From: CAKZNE01 sp040222435
GTDB taxonomy: Bacteria; Bacteroidota; Bacteroidia; Flavobacteriales; Schleiferiaceae
Assembly: GCA_965212245.1 (NCBI GenBank)
Contig: OZ243107.1
Span: forward strand, 2,480,001 to 2,544,000
DNA: 64,000 nt
Reading direction: 5' to 3'
The position numbers were made by a program, and so were the translations under genes. The notes below the pieces were generated by a model. The model saw nothing but the letters and a program-made list of their open reading frames with translations, did no database searches and was not told the origin of the DNA. Position 1 is the stretch's first letter; every line of letters begins with the position of its first letter. Below, in pieces: positions 35,477-44,914 of the stretch.

Positions 35477-36337
35477 ATGCCAGAAAAGACCGTTTTTATC
35501 ACCAAGGCTTCCGGAGAAAAAGCACCCTTCTCTCCTGCAAAACTCAAGCTATCCCTTGAAAGAGCCGGAGCCGGTTCATCCATGATTGATCGGATTGTAA
35601 GTGAGATTGAAGCGCAGCTTTTTGAGGGCATGTCCACGAAGAAAATCTACAGCCAGGCGTTCTCCATGCTTCGGAAGCACTCAAAACCCGCTGCGGGCAG
35701 GTATAAGATCAAGCAGGCTATTTTAGAGCTGGGCCCTACCGGTTATCCCTTTGAAAAGTTTGTAGGTGAAATTTTGAAACACCAGGGATATCGTACCAAA
35801 GTGGGGGTAATCATTCAAGGGCATTGTGTTTCTCACGAAATAGATGTGGAGGCTCAGAAAGACAACCGGCACTTTATGGTGGAATGTAAATTCCATAACC
35901 GTCAGGGGTATAAGTGTGATGTGAAAATTCCACTCTATATCAAATCCCGCTTTGAGGACGTGAAAAAACAGTGGGAAAAGCGTAAAGACCATACCAATAA
36001 ATTTCATGAAGGCTGGGTGGTGACCAATACCCGGTTTACCGAAGATGCCATTCAATATGGTAAATGTTCAGGCCTGAAGCTAATAGGCTGGGATTATCCG
36101 CAGCAAGGAAGCATTCGCGACCGGATAAATTTATCTGGACTGCATCCTGTTACCTGCCTTACCAGCCTTACTAAGGCTGAGAAGCAAAAACTGATTGATA
36201 AGATGATTGTGCTCTGCAAGGAACTATGCGAGAAACCCAAAGTACTTGAGGAAATAGGGATTTCACGTACACGGATCAAAAAGATCATAAAAGAAGGAGA
36301 GGAAATTTGCTCAAGTGGTATTTCCCATAACAACTGA
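35477..36337 (+). CDS. ATP-cone domain fused to Mrr-like nuclease domain
   Basis: A 286-residue cytoplasmic protein. Residues 1-85 are an ATP-cone (VFITKASGEKAPFSPAKLKLSLERAG), a nucleotide-sensing domain known from ribonucleotide reductase and NrdR. Residues ~90-195 are a restriction-endonuclease-like (Mrr) domain: FEKFVGEILKHQGYRT, then HEIDVEAQ with the metal Asp, and FMVECKFHN with the E-x-K active site. The tail is helical and could bind DNA. The idea is nuclease or nucleic-acid binding gated by ATP or dATP. Start ATG at 35477 lies 8 bases after the palindrome. It heads an operon with RNA and nucleotide enzymes. Confidence 0.8.
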   Translation: MPEKTVFITKASGEKAPFSPAKLKLSLERAGAGSSMIDRIVSEIEAQLFEGMSTKKIYSQAFSMLRKHSKPAAGRYKIKQAILELGPTGYPFEKFVGEILKHQGYRTKVGVIIQGHCVSHEIDVEAQKDNRHFMVECKFHNRQGYKCDVKIPLYIKSRFEDVKKQWEKRKDHTNKFHEGWVVTNTRFTEDAIQYGKCSGLKLIGWDYPQQGSIRDRINLSGLHPVTCLTSLTKAEKQKLIDKMIVLCKELCEKPKVLEEIGISRTRIKKIIKEGEEICSSGISHNN

Positions 36338-36351
36338 TTTGTATTGAATAT

Positions 36352-37722
36352 ATGAAAGATAAAATGACATTGAAATTTCTGGGAGCAGCGGGTACCGTTA
36401 CCGGCTCCAAATATTTACTGGAAACAGCCGGCAAAAAACTAATGGTGGATTGTGGTGTATTTCAGGGATTAAAAGAACTGCGTTTGCGCAATTGGGCACA
36501 ACCGGAGTACGACCCGGCATCTATTGATGCGGTGGTGCTTACCCATGGGCATCTGGATCATACCGGCTACCTGGCCCGTTTGGTAAAGCTTGGTTTTAAA
36601 GGAAAAATATATGGGAGTACACCTACACTTAAGATCGCTGAAATCATACTGAAGGACAGTGCTAAAATTCAGGAAGAGGAGGCAAAACGGGCAAATAAAG
36701 AAGGTTACAGCAAACACAGTCCGGCAGAAGCTTTCTATGATTTAAAAGACGTTAAAAATACCCTTCCGCTTTTCCATCCGGTTGCAGAAGGCAAATGGCA
36801 CGTCATTGAAAACGACTTTAAGGTAAGGTGGCAATACAATGGCCATATCATCGGATCAACTTTTATTGAAGTAGAGACCAACGATAGCCGCCTGGTGTTT
36901 TCAGGTGATATTGGCAGAAAAAAAGATTTGCTTTTGTATACGCCAAAAAAGCCTGAAAAAGCGGATGTCCTGCTTATTGAATCCACCTATGGAGGAAGGG
37001 TTCATCCTGAAGAAGAAAGTATTATCCCAGAACTGGAACGTATAGTCAACGAAACGGTAGAGCGTGGAGGAAGCCTGTTCATTCCCAGTTTTGCCGTAGA
37101 GCGTACTCAGCTCATGATGCTGATGCTTTGGAGGCTTTTGAAAGAAAAAAGAATCCCCAATATACCCATGATTATGGATAGTCCCATGGGAGCTAATGTG
37201 CTAAACCTCTTTCATGCCTCACGGGATTGGCACAAGCTCAAACCCGAAGAATGTGATGAGATGTGTTCCTATTTTGAGATTGTACGCAGTTACCGCGAGA
37301 CCCTGTTCCTGCGGGATGATAGCACACCCAAAATTGTAATAGCCGGTAGTGGTATGATGACGGGCGGACGAATACTCAACTACATGGAAACAAGATCAGG
37401 CAATAGTAACGACACCCTACTTTTTGTAGGCTATCAGGCAGAAGGAACAAGAGGAAGAAAGCTACTTGAAGGTGCAAAAAAAATTAAAGTGTATGGCAAA
37501 TGGCTGCCATTCAACATGCAGATGGAACACATTGAAGGACTGAGTGCACATGGTGATCAAAACGATTTGATTGATTGGCTCTCTGAAATTAAAAAACAAC
37601 CCGAAAAGGTGTTTATTATTCATGGGGAAGCAGAGCAGGCAGAAGCTTTGTCAAAAGCCCTGGAAGATAATAAAGGATGGCAAACAGATATCCCACAACT
37701 TAATCAAAAGGTAGAATTGTGA
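36352..37722 (+). CDS. Beta-CASP metallo-beta-lactamase-fold nuclease
   Basis: A 456-residue RNA-processing type nuclease. Metal site motif THGHLDHTGYL (HxHxDH), a following SGDIGRKKD and a beta-CASP part with IPSFAVERTQLMM, SGMMTGGRILNYM and GLSAHGDQNDLIDWL. This layout matches MBL-fold RNA-metabolising enzymes (CPSF73/Ysh1-like, bacterial 453-470 aa class). It probably cleaves or trims RNA. It begins 14 bases after the ATP-cone gene; its TGA shares one base with the next ATG (TGATG). Confidence 0.88.
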   Translation: MKDKMTLKFLGAAGTVTGSKYLLETAGKKLMVDCGVFQGLKELRLRNWAQPEYDPASIDAVVLTHGHLDHTGYLARLVKLGFKGKIYGSTPTLKIAEIILKDSAKIQEEEAKRANKEGYSKHSPAEAFYDLKDVKNTLPLFHPVAEGKWHVIENDFKVRWQYNGHIIGSTFIEVETNDSRLVFSGDIGRKKDLLLYTPKKPEKADVLLIESTYGGRVHPEEESIIPELERIVNETVERGGSLFIPSFAVERTQLMMLMLWRLLKEKRIPNIPMIMDSPMGANVLNLFHASRDWHKLKPEECDEMCSYFEIVRSYRETLFLRDDSTPKIVIAGSGMMTGGRILNYMETRSGNSNDTLLFVGYQAEGTRGRKLLEGAKKIKVYGKWLPFNMQMEHIEGLSAHGDQNDLIDWLSEIKKQPEKVFIIHGEAEQAEALSKALEDNKGWQTDIPQLNQKVEL

Positions 37723-39242
37723 TGGAAGCAAAGGATACCCGGCATAACGTATTAAAACTAGTAAGATTAGGCATAGATGCCCGAAACGAATATATGGTAT
37801 TTATGCGTAAGGACTGCCCGGTTTGTATATCGGAAGGGTTTGAGGCTTTAAATCGTATAAAAGTTACAAAAGGAGAAAAAACTATCGTAGCATCTCTTAT
37901 CGTTTGGGATGATGAGTCACAATTAAGTCACGATCAATTGGGCCTTTCTGATGCCGCCATTGAAGCCCTGGATACTAAAGAAGGTGACTTGCTTAGGCTG
38001 AGCCATTTGGATGCCCTGGATTCCATGAGTGATGTCCGTAAGAAAATTTATGGTCACCGCTTGAACCAAGCCGAGTTTGACAGGATAATCGGAGATATTG
38101 TCAATCGGAATCTATCCAATATCCAACTATCCGCCTTTCTGGCTTCCAGCACTGGAAACTCATTAAATCAGGACGAAGTGATTGCCCTGACCCGTTCCAT
38201 GATTAACGTGGGTTTTAAACTGGACTGGGGCAAGGATAAAGTTTATGATAAACACTGCATCGGTGGCTTGCCTGGTAACAGAACTACTCCATTGGTAGTG
38301 TCTATTGTTGCCGCAGCTGGGTTGACCATCCCTAAAACTTCTTCCCGTGCCATTACTTCTCCTGCCGGTACTGCTGACACCATGGAGGTAGTCACCAACG
38401 TAAATCTCACCACCGGGCAAATGAAAAATGTCGTGGAACAGGAAGGCGGTTGCCTTGCCTGGGGCGGATCAGTACAGCTAAGTCCGGCAGATGATATACT
38501 CATCCGTGTAGAAAAAGCTTTGGATATTGATAGCGAAGGGCAGATGATCGCTTCCGTGCTTTCTAAAAAGGCGGCAGCAGGTTCTACCGATGTGGTGATT
38601 GATATTCCTGTTGGAGCTACGGCTAAGGTGCGGTCGCAGGAGGCTGCTGAGCATCTGTCAGAAAAGATGGTTGCGGTAGGCAAAGCCATCGGGCTGAATA
38701 TTGATATTGTATTAACCGATGGGTCACAACCTGTGGGGAGGGGTATAGGGCCTGCCTTGGAAGCTAAGGATGTTTTATCCGTCTTGAGAAATGAAAACAA
38801 TGCACCTGATGACCTGCGAGAAAGAGCAATAATATTGGCAGGCAGGTTACTTGAAATGGGAGGAAAAGCAGCCGAAGGGTCAGGTACTCTTGAAGCTTTG
38901 AGAGTTTTGAAAAGTGGAGCCGCCTACAAAAAATTCACTGCTATCTGCGAGGCACAAGGTTTTTTCAGGGAACCTGAGGTAGCGCCCCATAAGCATAGGA
39001 TTAGATCCGCAGCAAGTGGAGTAGTTTCAGAAATTGATAATCGCAGACTGGCCAAAGTGGCTAAGCTGGCCGGTGCTCCAGGTGCGATGACAGCAGGCAT
39101 TTTGCTGCTTACACCATTGGGTACTCATGTGGAAGAGAACGATACTCTGTTTGAAATCCATGCTGAGTCACAAGGAGAGCTTGAATACGCCCTTTCTTAC
39201 CTGGATGCACAAAAACAAATTATTAAAATCAAAGCGACTTAA
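37722..39242 (+). CDS. AMP phosphorylase / thymidine phosphorylase family enzyme
   Basis: A 506-residue enzyme of the archaeal DeoA (AMP phosphorylase) class. An N-terminal ~90-residue domain absent from normal thymidine phosphorylases precedes the core. Core motifs: LSAFLASSTGNSLNQDEVIA, KHCIGGLPGNRTTPLVVSI, KTSSRAITSPAGTADTMEV and GGCLAWGGSVQLSPADDIL. Archaeal members split NMP with phosphate into base and ribose-1,5-bisphosphate. The bacterial homologues of about 500 residues are usually labelled thymidine phosphorylase family. The ATG overlaps the nuclease stop by one base; a GTG three bases earlier is also possible. Confidence 0.88.
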   Translation: MEAKDTRHNVLKLVRLGIDARNEYMVFMRKDCPVCISEGFEALNRIKVTKGEKTIVASLIVWDDESQLSHDQLGLSDAAIEALDTKEGDLLRLSHLDALDSMSDVRKKIYGHRLNQAEFDRIIGDIVNRNLSNIQLSAFLASSTGNSLNQDEVIALTRSMINVGFKLDWGKDKVYDKHCIGGLPGNRTTPLVVSIVAAAGLTIPKTSSRAITSPAGTADTMEVVTNVNLTTGQMKNVVEQEGGCLAWGGSVQLSPADDILIRVEKALDIDSEGQMIASVLSKKAAAGSTDVVIDIPVGATAKVRSQEAAEHLSEKMVAVGKAIGLNIDIVLTDGSQPVGRGIGPALEAKDVLSVLRNENNAPDDLRERAIILAGRLLEMGGKAAEGSGTLEALRVLKSGAAYKKFTAICEAQGFFREPEVAPHKHRIRSAASGVVSEIDNRRLAKVAKLAGAPGAMTAGILLLTPLGTHVEENDTLFEIHAESQGELEYALSYLDAQKQIIKIKAT

Positions 39243-39245
39243 AAT

Positions 39246-40142
39246 ATGGAAATGATAGTTTTTGCCTTACCGGGCAACGAAGAACTTACAAAAAAAATAG
39301 CAGGACACCTTAAGGCTGAAAAGGGAGAGGCAACCATCCGGCAGTTTCCCGATGGGGAAAGCTATGTGCAGATTCACTCTGAGGTTAAAGATAAATGCGT
39401 GGTAATGGTATGCACATTACACGAGCCGGATGCCAAATTGCTGCCCCTGTACTTTTTAAGTAAGACGGCCAAAGAACTTGGTGCTGCCTGTACGTGCCTG
39501 GTAGCGCCTTATCTGGCCTACATGCGTCAGGATAAGCAGTTTAATCCGGGAGAAGGTATTACCTCTACGTATTTTGCTGAATTAATATCAGGCTTTGCAG
39601 AAACGTTGACCACCGTTGACCCACACCTTCACCGTAGAAGTTCGTTAAGTGAGATTTACACCGTACCTAATAAACTGATCCATGCGGCATCACACATTTC
39701 AAAATGGGTGAGCGATAATATTGAAAAGCCGGTATTCATCGGCCCGGATAGTGAAAGTGAGCAATGGGTTTCTCAGGTAGCAGAAGAAGCCGGAGCACCT
39801 TTTACGGTGTTAGAGAAGGTGAGGCACGGTGACAGGGATGTGGAAGTGTCCGTCCCCGATGTAGCAAAATACAAAGACCACACCCCGGTACTGGTGGATG
39901 ATATAATTTCCACCGCCAGAACGATGATAGAGACAGTCGGCCATTTAAAAAAAGCCGGAATGCACCCACCGGTTTGTGTTGGGGTACATGCCGTATTTGC
40001 TGGCTCAGCCTATGCGGATCTAAAAAATGCAGGGGTACAACAGGTCGTCACGTGCAACACCATCCCTCATGAAAGTAATCAGATTGACCTTTCAGATATT
40101 CTGGCAAAAGAGATTAACCAACTGATGAAGCATCATGCGTAG
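39246..40142 (+). CDS. prs: Ribose-phosphate pyrophosphokinase, short form
   Basis: A 298-residue PRPP synthetase. It makes PRPP from ribose-5-phosphate and ATP. Motifs: IRQFPDGESYVQI, PYLAYMRQDKQFNPGEGITS (ATP-binding flexible loop), TVDPHLHRRSS and the PRPP loop VLVDDIISTARTM. At 298 residues it is shorter than the housekeeping enzyme (~315), closer to archaeal and class III-like forms. It starts three bases after the phosphorylase. It may connect the pentose phosphate formed from NMPs with new nucleotide synthesis. Confidence 0.9.
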   Translation: MEMIVFALPGNEELTKKIAGHLKAEKGEATIRQFPDGESYVQIHSEVKDKCVVMVCTLHEPDAKLLPLYFLSKTAKELGAACTCLVAPYLAYMRQDKQFNPGEGITSTYFAELISGFAETLTTVDPHLHRRSSLSEIYTVPNKLIHAASHISKWVSDNIEKPVFIGPDSESEQWVSQVAEEAGAPFTVLEKVRHGDRDVEVSVPDVAKYKDHTPVLVDDIISTARTMIETVGHLKKAGMHPPVCVGVHAVFAGSAYADLKNAGVQQVVTCNTIPHESNQIDLSDILAKEINQLMKHHA

Positions 40143-40824
40143 TGCGCTACTCACCTTAATAGCGTGTCTGCAACTTGCCCCTGCAATTTTGTATGGTCAG
40201 GAGAAAGAAATGTTCATTCAGCAAATAGCGCAAAAAAGAATAGTACGTGAAAACTATGATCAAAATGGAGACCTGCAGGGCAAGCAGATATTTTTAACGG
40301 GTGAGTTAGAGCAGCAGGGTAAAACTTATCGGATAAAGGTAATAACCGAGCTCTATGACGAAAGCGGCCGGCTTACGGAAAAGTACACGACCACATATAA
40401 GTGCAATCCCAATGAGTTTGATGTGCTATTGAATGTATTTCCTTTTACTGATCCGGATGACGAGAAGATAAAAGTGGATGTCACTTCAGAAGACTTTCAG
40501 CAACTGTATGAACTGGGTAAAGGAGAAGAATTAAAAGATATTCATTTGAAGATGAGTGTTGAATCGGGGGTGTTAAGTTTTTTCGGATCCAAAAGCCTGG
40601 TCACCATAAAAAACAGGAAAAAGGAGTTAGTGAACCAATCAGTAAAAATAAGTAGTGAGGCTGTTATTGAAGCATACATGATGGGAATCCGTATTAAAAC
40701 GATAAACTATGTCGTGGAAGAATACCTGACTAACGATTTCGTATTGCAACGTCAGCAGTTTACAGAGGATGATGGGGCCTGGTTTACCATGAAATATGAA
40801 CAGAACGCAAAAGAAATTGAATAA
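40135..40824 (+). CDS. Secreted protein of unknown function
   Basis: A 229-residue protein with a signal peptide (LLTLIACLQLAPAILYGQ). The rest is mainly beta-rich, with segments such as ENYDQNGDLQGKQIFLTGELEQQGKTYRIKV and LYDESGRLTEKYTTTYKCN. Such alternating strands resemble outer-membrane or lipid-binding folds, but no family is recognised. It overlaps prs by eight bases and lies six bases before ppk2, so it is part of the same operon. Oddly, it is the only exported product of an otherwise cytoplasmic nucleotide operon. Confidence 0.75.
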   Translation: MRSALLTLIACLQLAPAILYGQEKEMFIQQIAQKRIVRENYDQNGDLQGKQIFLTGELEQQGKTYRIKVITELYDESGRLTEKYTTTYKCNPNEFDVLLNVFPFTDPDDEKIKVDVTSEDFQQLYELGKGEELKDIHLKMSVESGVLSFFGSKSLVTIKNRKKELVNQSVKISSEAVIEAYMMGIRIKTINYVVEEYLTNDFVLQRQQFTEDDGAWFTMKYEQNAKEIE

Positions 40825-40830
40825 AATCAG

Positions 40831-41562
40831 ATGGTTGAGTTAGAACACATATCAACACTGCCACCGGAAGATGCCGATAAGGCGGAAACAAAGAAAGCCT
40901 TGAAAAAACTCCGAAAGGAGCTTTTTCAGTTGCAGAATAAGTTCTATGCCGATGGAAGGTACAGCATGCTCATTGTCTTGCAGGGGCTTGATACCTCCGG
41001 AAAGGATGGTACGATCCGTCACGCTTTTAGCGGCATGAACCCGCAGGGCGTGCAGGTAACATCGTTTAAGAAACCCACAATTGATGAGCTCAAACATGAC
41101 TTTTTATGGCGCGTTTATCCACATTTTCCCCAGAAAGGGATGATCAGGGTATTTAACAGGTCATACTATGAAGACATTCTGGTTCCGGCTACAAACAAGA
41201 GCCTTTCAGAAGATGTCTTGCAGCACCGCATCAACCTCATCAATGAACTGGAACATCATCTGTTGGCCAATGATACATTGATTTTAAAGTTTTATCTGCA
41301 CCTATCGGCTAATGAGCAGGTAAAGCGTATTGAGGAGCGTAAAACAAAACCGCACAAACGATGGAAATATGCCAAAGAAGATGAACTTATCCCAAAAAAA
41401 TGGGATGACTACAGGAAAACGTATCATACCATATTGAATGCCTGCGACCATCTGCCCTGGCACATCATCCCAGCAGATAAGCGCTGGTTTCGTAATTATA
41501 CAGCAGCTAAAATTTTAGCCGAACAGCTTGAAAAACTAAATCTGAAATACCCGAACAAATAA
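40831..41562 (+). CDS. PPK2-family polyphosphate:nucleotide phosphotransferase
   Basis: A 243-residue enzyme that uses polyphosphate to phosphorylate nucleotides. Walker A IVLQGLDTSGKDGTIRHAFSG, the lid region with ERKTKPHKRWKY and the Walker B-like MIRVFNRSYYEDILV are all present. Length and NPQGVQVTSFKKPT match single-domain PPK2 (ADP- or AMP-using) proteins. It could rebuild NDP/NTP without ATP. It is followed 12 bases later by the CopB ATPase. Confidence 0.92.
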   Translation: MVELEHISTLPPEDADKAETKKALKKLRKELFQLQNKFYADGRYSMLIVLQGLDTSGKDGTIRHAFSGMNPQGVQVTSFKKPTIDELKHDFLWRVYPHFPQKGMIRVFNRSYYEDILVPATNKSLSEDVLQHRINLINELEHHLLANDTLILKFYLHLSANEQVKRIEERKTKPHKRWKYAKEDELIPKKWDDYRKTYHTILNACDHLPWHIIPADKRWFRNYTAAKILAEQLEKLNLKYPNK

Positions 41563-41574
41563 AAAATAGTCATT

Positions 41575-43662
41575 ATGGAAAATCATAAAGAGCATAATCA
41601 CACACACCATAAGCACGAAGAAAGTAAAAAGCATGAAGATCATTCCGGACATGAAGGACATGGGCATAGTAGTCATTCGGGTCACAACCCCGGGCATGGT
41701 GAAATGGGACATGATCATCATAAAATGATGATAGAGGACTTCAAAAAGCGATTCTGGATATCGCTGGTACTCACTGTCCCTATACTTATTTTTTCGCCAA
41801 TGATCCAGGGATTTTTCGGTTATGAGTGGCTGCTGCCGGGCAATGCTTACATTCTGTTCGGGCTTTCTACCATCGTTTATTTTTACGGAGGCTGGCCTTT
41901 TCTGAAAGGATTGAAGGATGAGCTGAAGGAAGGTGCCCCGGGCATGATGACTTTAATATCCATGGCCATTAGTGTTGCCTATTTTTATAGTTCCGCAACA
42001 GTGTTCGGCCTTGAAGGAGAAGACTTTTTTTGGGAACTGGCCACCCTGATTGATATCATGCTACTCGGCCACTGGCTGGAAATGAAATCCGTACTGGGAG
42101 CTTCAAAAGCCCTGCAGTTATTGGTAAGCATGATGCCCTCAGAAGCGCATCGGGTCAAAGGTGACACGGTAGAAGATGTGAAGCTGGAAGACTTGCAAAA
42201 AGATGATATTATTTTGATTAAACCCGGTGAAAAAGTTCCGGCTGATGGCATTATCGTAGAGGGGGAAAGTTACCTGAATGAGTCTATGCTGACCGGGGAA
42301 TCCAAACCGGTAAAAAAAGGCCTGGAGAATAAAGTAATCGGAGGGTCACTCAATGGCAATGGCTCACTAAAAGTAAAAGTAGAGCATACAGGTAAAGACA
42401 GCTACCTCAATAAGGTAATTACGCTGGTACAAGAGGCGCAAAAGTCTAAGTCAAAAATGCAGAATTTGTCAGACCGTGCCGCCAAGTGGCTTACCTATAT
42501 TGCATTGGCCATTGGTTTTGGTACTCTGGCTACCTGGTTGTTTTTAGGCTTTCCTTTCGTATATGCCCTGGAAAGAATGGTTACCGTCATGGTCATTGCT
42601 TGTCCGCATGCGCTTGGCTTAGCCATACCATTAGTGGTAGCCATATCCACTGCGGTTTCGGCACAGAATGGCCTGCTGATCAGAAACAGAACAGCCTTTG
42701 AAGAATCCCGAAAGATTTCAGCCCTGGTTTTTGATAAGACCGGAACCCTGACCAAAGGCGATTTTGGCGTTACCCGTGTAGAAGCGGTAGATCAGCAATT
42801 TGAGGCAGACGAACTACTGAGGCTTTCCAGTGCTTTGGAGCAAAGTTCAGAACATCCCATCGCTGTTGGCATCATTAAAAAAGTAAAAGAGAAAGACATT
42901 TCAATACCTAAGCCGGAAAACTTCAATGCCATCACAGGTAAAGGAGTTGAGGCTGATGTGGAAGGAAAAAAAGTCAAAGTGGTGAGCCCCGGCTATCTGA
43001 AGGACGAGAACATTTCAATACCTGATGGTGCCTATAGCAGTGCTGCCGAAACAGTCGTTTTTGTTCTCATAGATGATAAACTGGCCGGGTACATCGCCCT
43101 GGCAGATGAGATCAGACCGGAAAGTGCGGAGGCGATTAAAGTATTCAAAAAGAACAACATCAAAGTGATGATGGCCACCGGTGATAATGAAACAGTCGCC
43201 AAAGCAGTAAGTGAAGAACTAGGCCTGGACGGATACTACTCAGAGGTATTGCCACACCAGAAGGTTGAAATCGTAAAAGACCTACAAGCTAAGAATGAAT
43301 TTGTCGCTATGACCGGTGATGGGGTGAACGATGCGCCTGCACTGGCACAGGCCAACGTAGGTATTGCCGTGGGCTCAGGAACCGATGTGGCAGCCGAAAC
43401 AGCCGACATTATTTTGGTCAATAGCAACCCGCAAGACATTGCCAATCTGATCCTGTTTGGAAAAGCTACTTACAATAAGATGATCCAAAACCTGATATGG
43501 GCTACGGGATACAACGCGGTTGCCATTCCGTTAGCAGCAGGTGTTCTTTACACTTCCGGTTTTGTATTGGGGCCTGCGGTAGGTGCGGTATTTATGAGTT
43601 TGAGTACCATTATAGTCGCCATCAATGCCCAGTTGTTGAAAAAGAAAATCGGTAAGAAATAA
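41575..43662 (+). CDS. copB: Copper-exporting P-type ATPase (CopB, P1B-3)
   Basis: A 695-residue copper pump. The N-terminus is a His-rich tail of about 50 residues (HNHTHHKHEESKKHEDH ... GHDHHKMM) instead of HMA domains. The transport helix has C343-P344-H345 (VIACPHALGLAIPLV), the mark of P1B-3 Cu(II)/Ag pumps. The DKTGTLT site (D387), HPIAVGI and GDGVNDAP (581) are intact. It shares one base with the MFS start. It is distinct from the SPC-type ATPase at 3688. Copper export from the cytoplasm. Confidence 0.94.
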   Translation: MENHKEHNHTHHKHEESKKHEDHSGHEGHGHSSHSGHNPGHGEMGHDHHKMMIEDFKKRFWISLVLTVPILIFSPMIQGFFGYEWLLPGNAYILFGLSTIVYFYGGWPFLKGLKDELKEGAPGMMTLISMAISVAYFYSSATVFGLEGEDFFWELATLIDIMLLGHWLEMKSVLGASKALQLLVSMMPSEAHRVKGDTVEDVKLEDLQKDDIILIKPGEKVPADGIIVEGESYLNESMLTGESKPVKKGLENKVIGGSLNGNGSLKVKVEHTGKDSYLNKVITLVQEAQKSKSKMQNLSDRAAKWLTYIALAIGFGTLATWLFLGFPFVYALERMVTVMVIACPHALGLAIPLVVAISTAVSAQNGLLIRNRTAFEESRKISALVFDKTGTLTKGDFGVTRVEAVDQQFEADELLRLSSALEQSSEHPIAVGIIKKVKEKDISIPKPENFNAITGKGVEADVEGKKVKVVSPGYLKDENISIPDGAYSSAAETVVFVLIDDKLAGYIALADEIRPESAEAIKVFKKNNIKVMMATGDNETVAKAVSEELGLDGYYSEVLPHQKVEIVKDLQAKNEFVAMTGDGVNDAPALAQANVGIAVGSGTDVAAETADIILVNSNPQDIANLILFGKATYNKMIQNLIWATGYNAVAIPLAAGVLYTSGFVLGPAVGAVFMSLSTIIVAINAQLLKKKIGKK

Positions 43663-44891
43663 TGGATAATCAAAAAATGCTTGGCAGGATAATAATTGTC
43701 CTGTTGAGTATTTTTGTGGTCATGAGCGGGTATGGCGTACTGCTGCCCGTTTTACCCTACTTTACAGAAAGACTTGCGTTGAAGTCCGGTGTAGTAGCGG
43801 ATGAGGATATCAACTATCACATCGGCATACTTACCAGTATTTACCCGTTTTTTCAACTGTTATTTGCGGTTGTCTGGGGCAGGCTTTCCGACCGTTTTGG
43901 TCGGAAAGTACTTATTATTATGGGGCTGGCAGGCTTTGTCGTCATGCAGCTCCTGACAGGGCTGGCTACTTCCTTAAGCATGTTGTATATAGCCCGCATC
44001 CTTGGAGGTATATTCTCCTCTTCCATTATTCCGGTGGGCAATGCGTATCTCAGCGATGTAACCAATAGCAGTCAGCGCAAGAAGGTATTGGCATGGTCGG
44101 GAGTAGCTGTAAGTACGGGTGTAATAGCCGGGCCTATGATTGGCGGATATCTCGCTCAAACCAACCTTCACTTCAATACCACATTTGGGCACCTGCTTTT
44201 AGATAAGTTCAGTGTCCCGTTCCTGGCCATTGCACTGTTGGGCATCATTACTTTAGTAGTCGTTGTCCTGCGGCTCAAAAACCCAAAGAAGCAACACGCA
44301 AATAACCAACAAGTAAAACTTAAAATGACCGGAATGCTGGCCAACCCTGTCTTTTTAAAACTGCTGCTTTTATCCCTGGTGCTGCAATTGGCCATCACTT
44401 TATTTGAGACCGTTTTCTCCGTGTATGCCAAAGATATTCTTGTCTTTGATACCAAACAGGTAGGTTTGGGTTTTATGCTTTGTGGTTTGGTTATGGCTGT
44501 TTTGCAACCCTTCTTCGCCAGTTTTAATGAAAATACGCTACCCCTGAGACTACAGCTTATTACGGGGTTTTTACTCGCTGCTGTCGCATTAGGTGTTTTT
44601 CCGCTGATGACCACCGATTTCTATGTATTTACCATGATCGTAATTTTTGCAACGGGTGCAGCAATCATTACCCCAAACCTCATTGCCTCTATCTCATTTA
44701 TAGATGAGCATAATACTGGAGCCTACTTATCGGCTCAAACCTCTGTGAACAGCATTGGTCAGGTACTGGGGCCCTTGTTGGGAATGTGGATTTATTCCTT
44801 TGGCAGTTCATGGCCGTTCCTGAGTATCGGGGTGATCCTGTTGGCAGTAACTATCCTTACACTGCCGGGATTAAAATTCAATAAACCGTAG
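43662..44891 (+). CDS. Major facilitator superfamily transporter
   Basis: A 409-residue MFS protein with 12 helices. The loop 2-3 motif GRLSDRFGRKVLIIMG is present, and IPVGNAYLSDVTNSSQRKKVLAWSGVAVSTGVIAGPMIGG matches drug:H+ antiporters (DHA1, TetA-like). Its substrate is unknown. The first A of the ATG is the last base of copB's stop codon, so translation is coupled. It may export a siderophore- or metallophore-like compound or drug; no direct evidence. Confidence 0.87.
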   Translation: MDNQKMLGRIIIVLLSIFVVMSGYGVLLPVLPYFTERLALKSGVVADEDINYHIGILTSIYPFFQLLFAVVWGRLSDRFGRKVLIIMGLAGFVVMQLLTGLATSLSMLYIARILGGIFSSSIIPVGNAYLSDVTNSSQRKKVLAWSGVAVSTGVIAGPMIGGYLAQTNLHFNTTFGHLLLDKFSVPFLAIALLGIITLVVVVLRLKNPKKQHANNQQVKLKMTGMLANPVFLKLLLLSLVLQLAITLFETVFSVYAKDILVFDTKQVGLGFMLCGLVMAVLQPFFASFNENTLPLRLQLITGFLLAAVALGVFPLMTTDFYVFTMIVIFATGAAIITPNLIASISFIDEHNTGAYLSAQTSVNSIGQVLGPLLGMWIYSFGSSWPFLSIGVILLAVTILTLPGLKFNKP

Positions 44892-44914
44892 CCTAATTTT
44901 TTTTTAAATAAACA

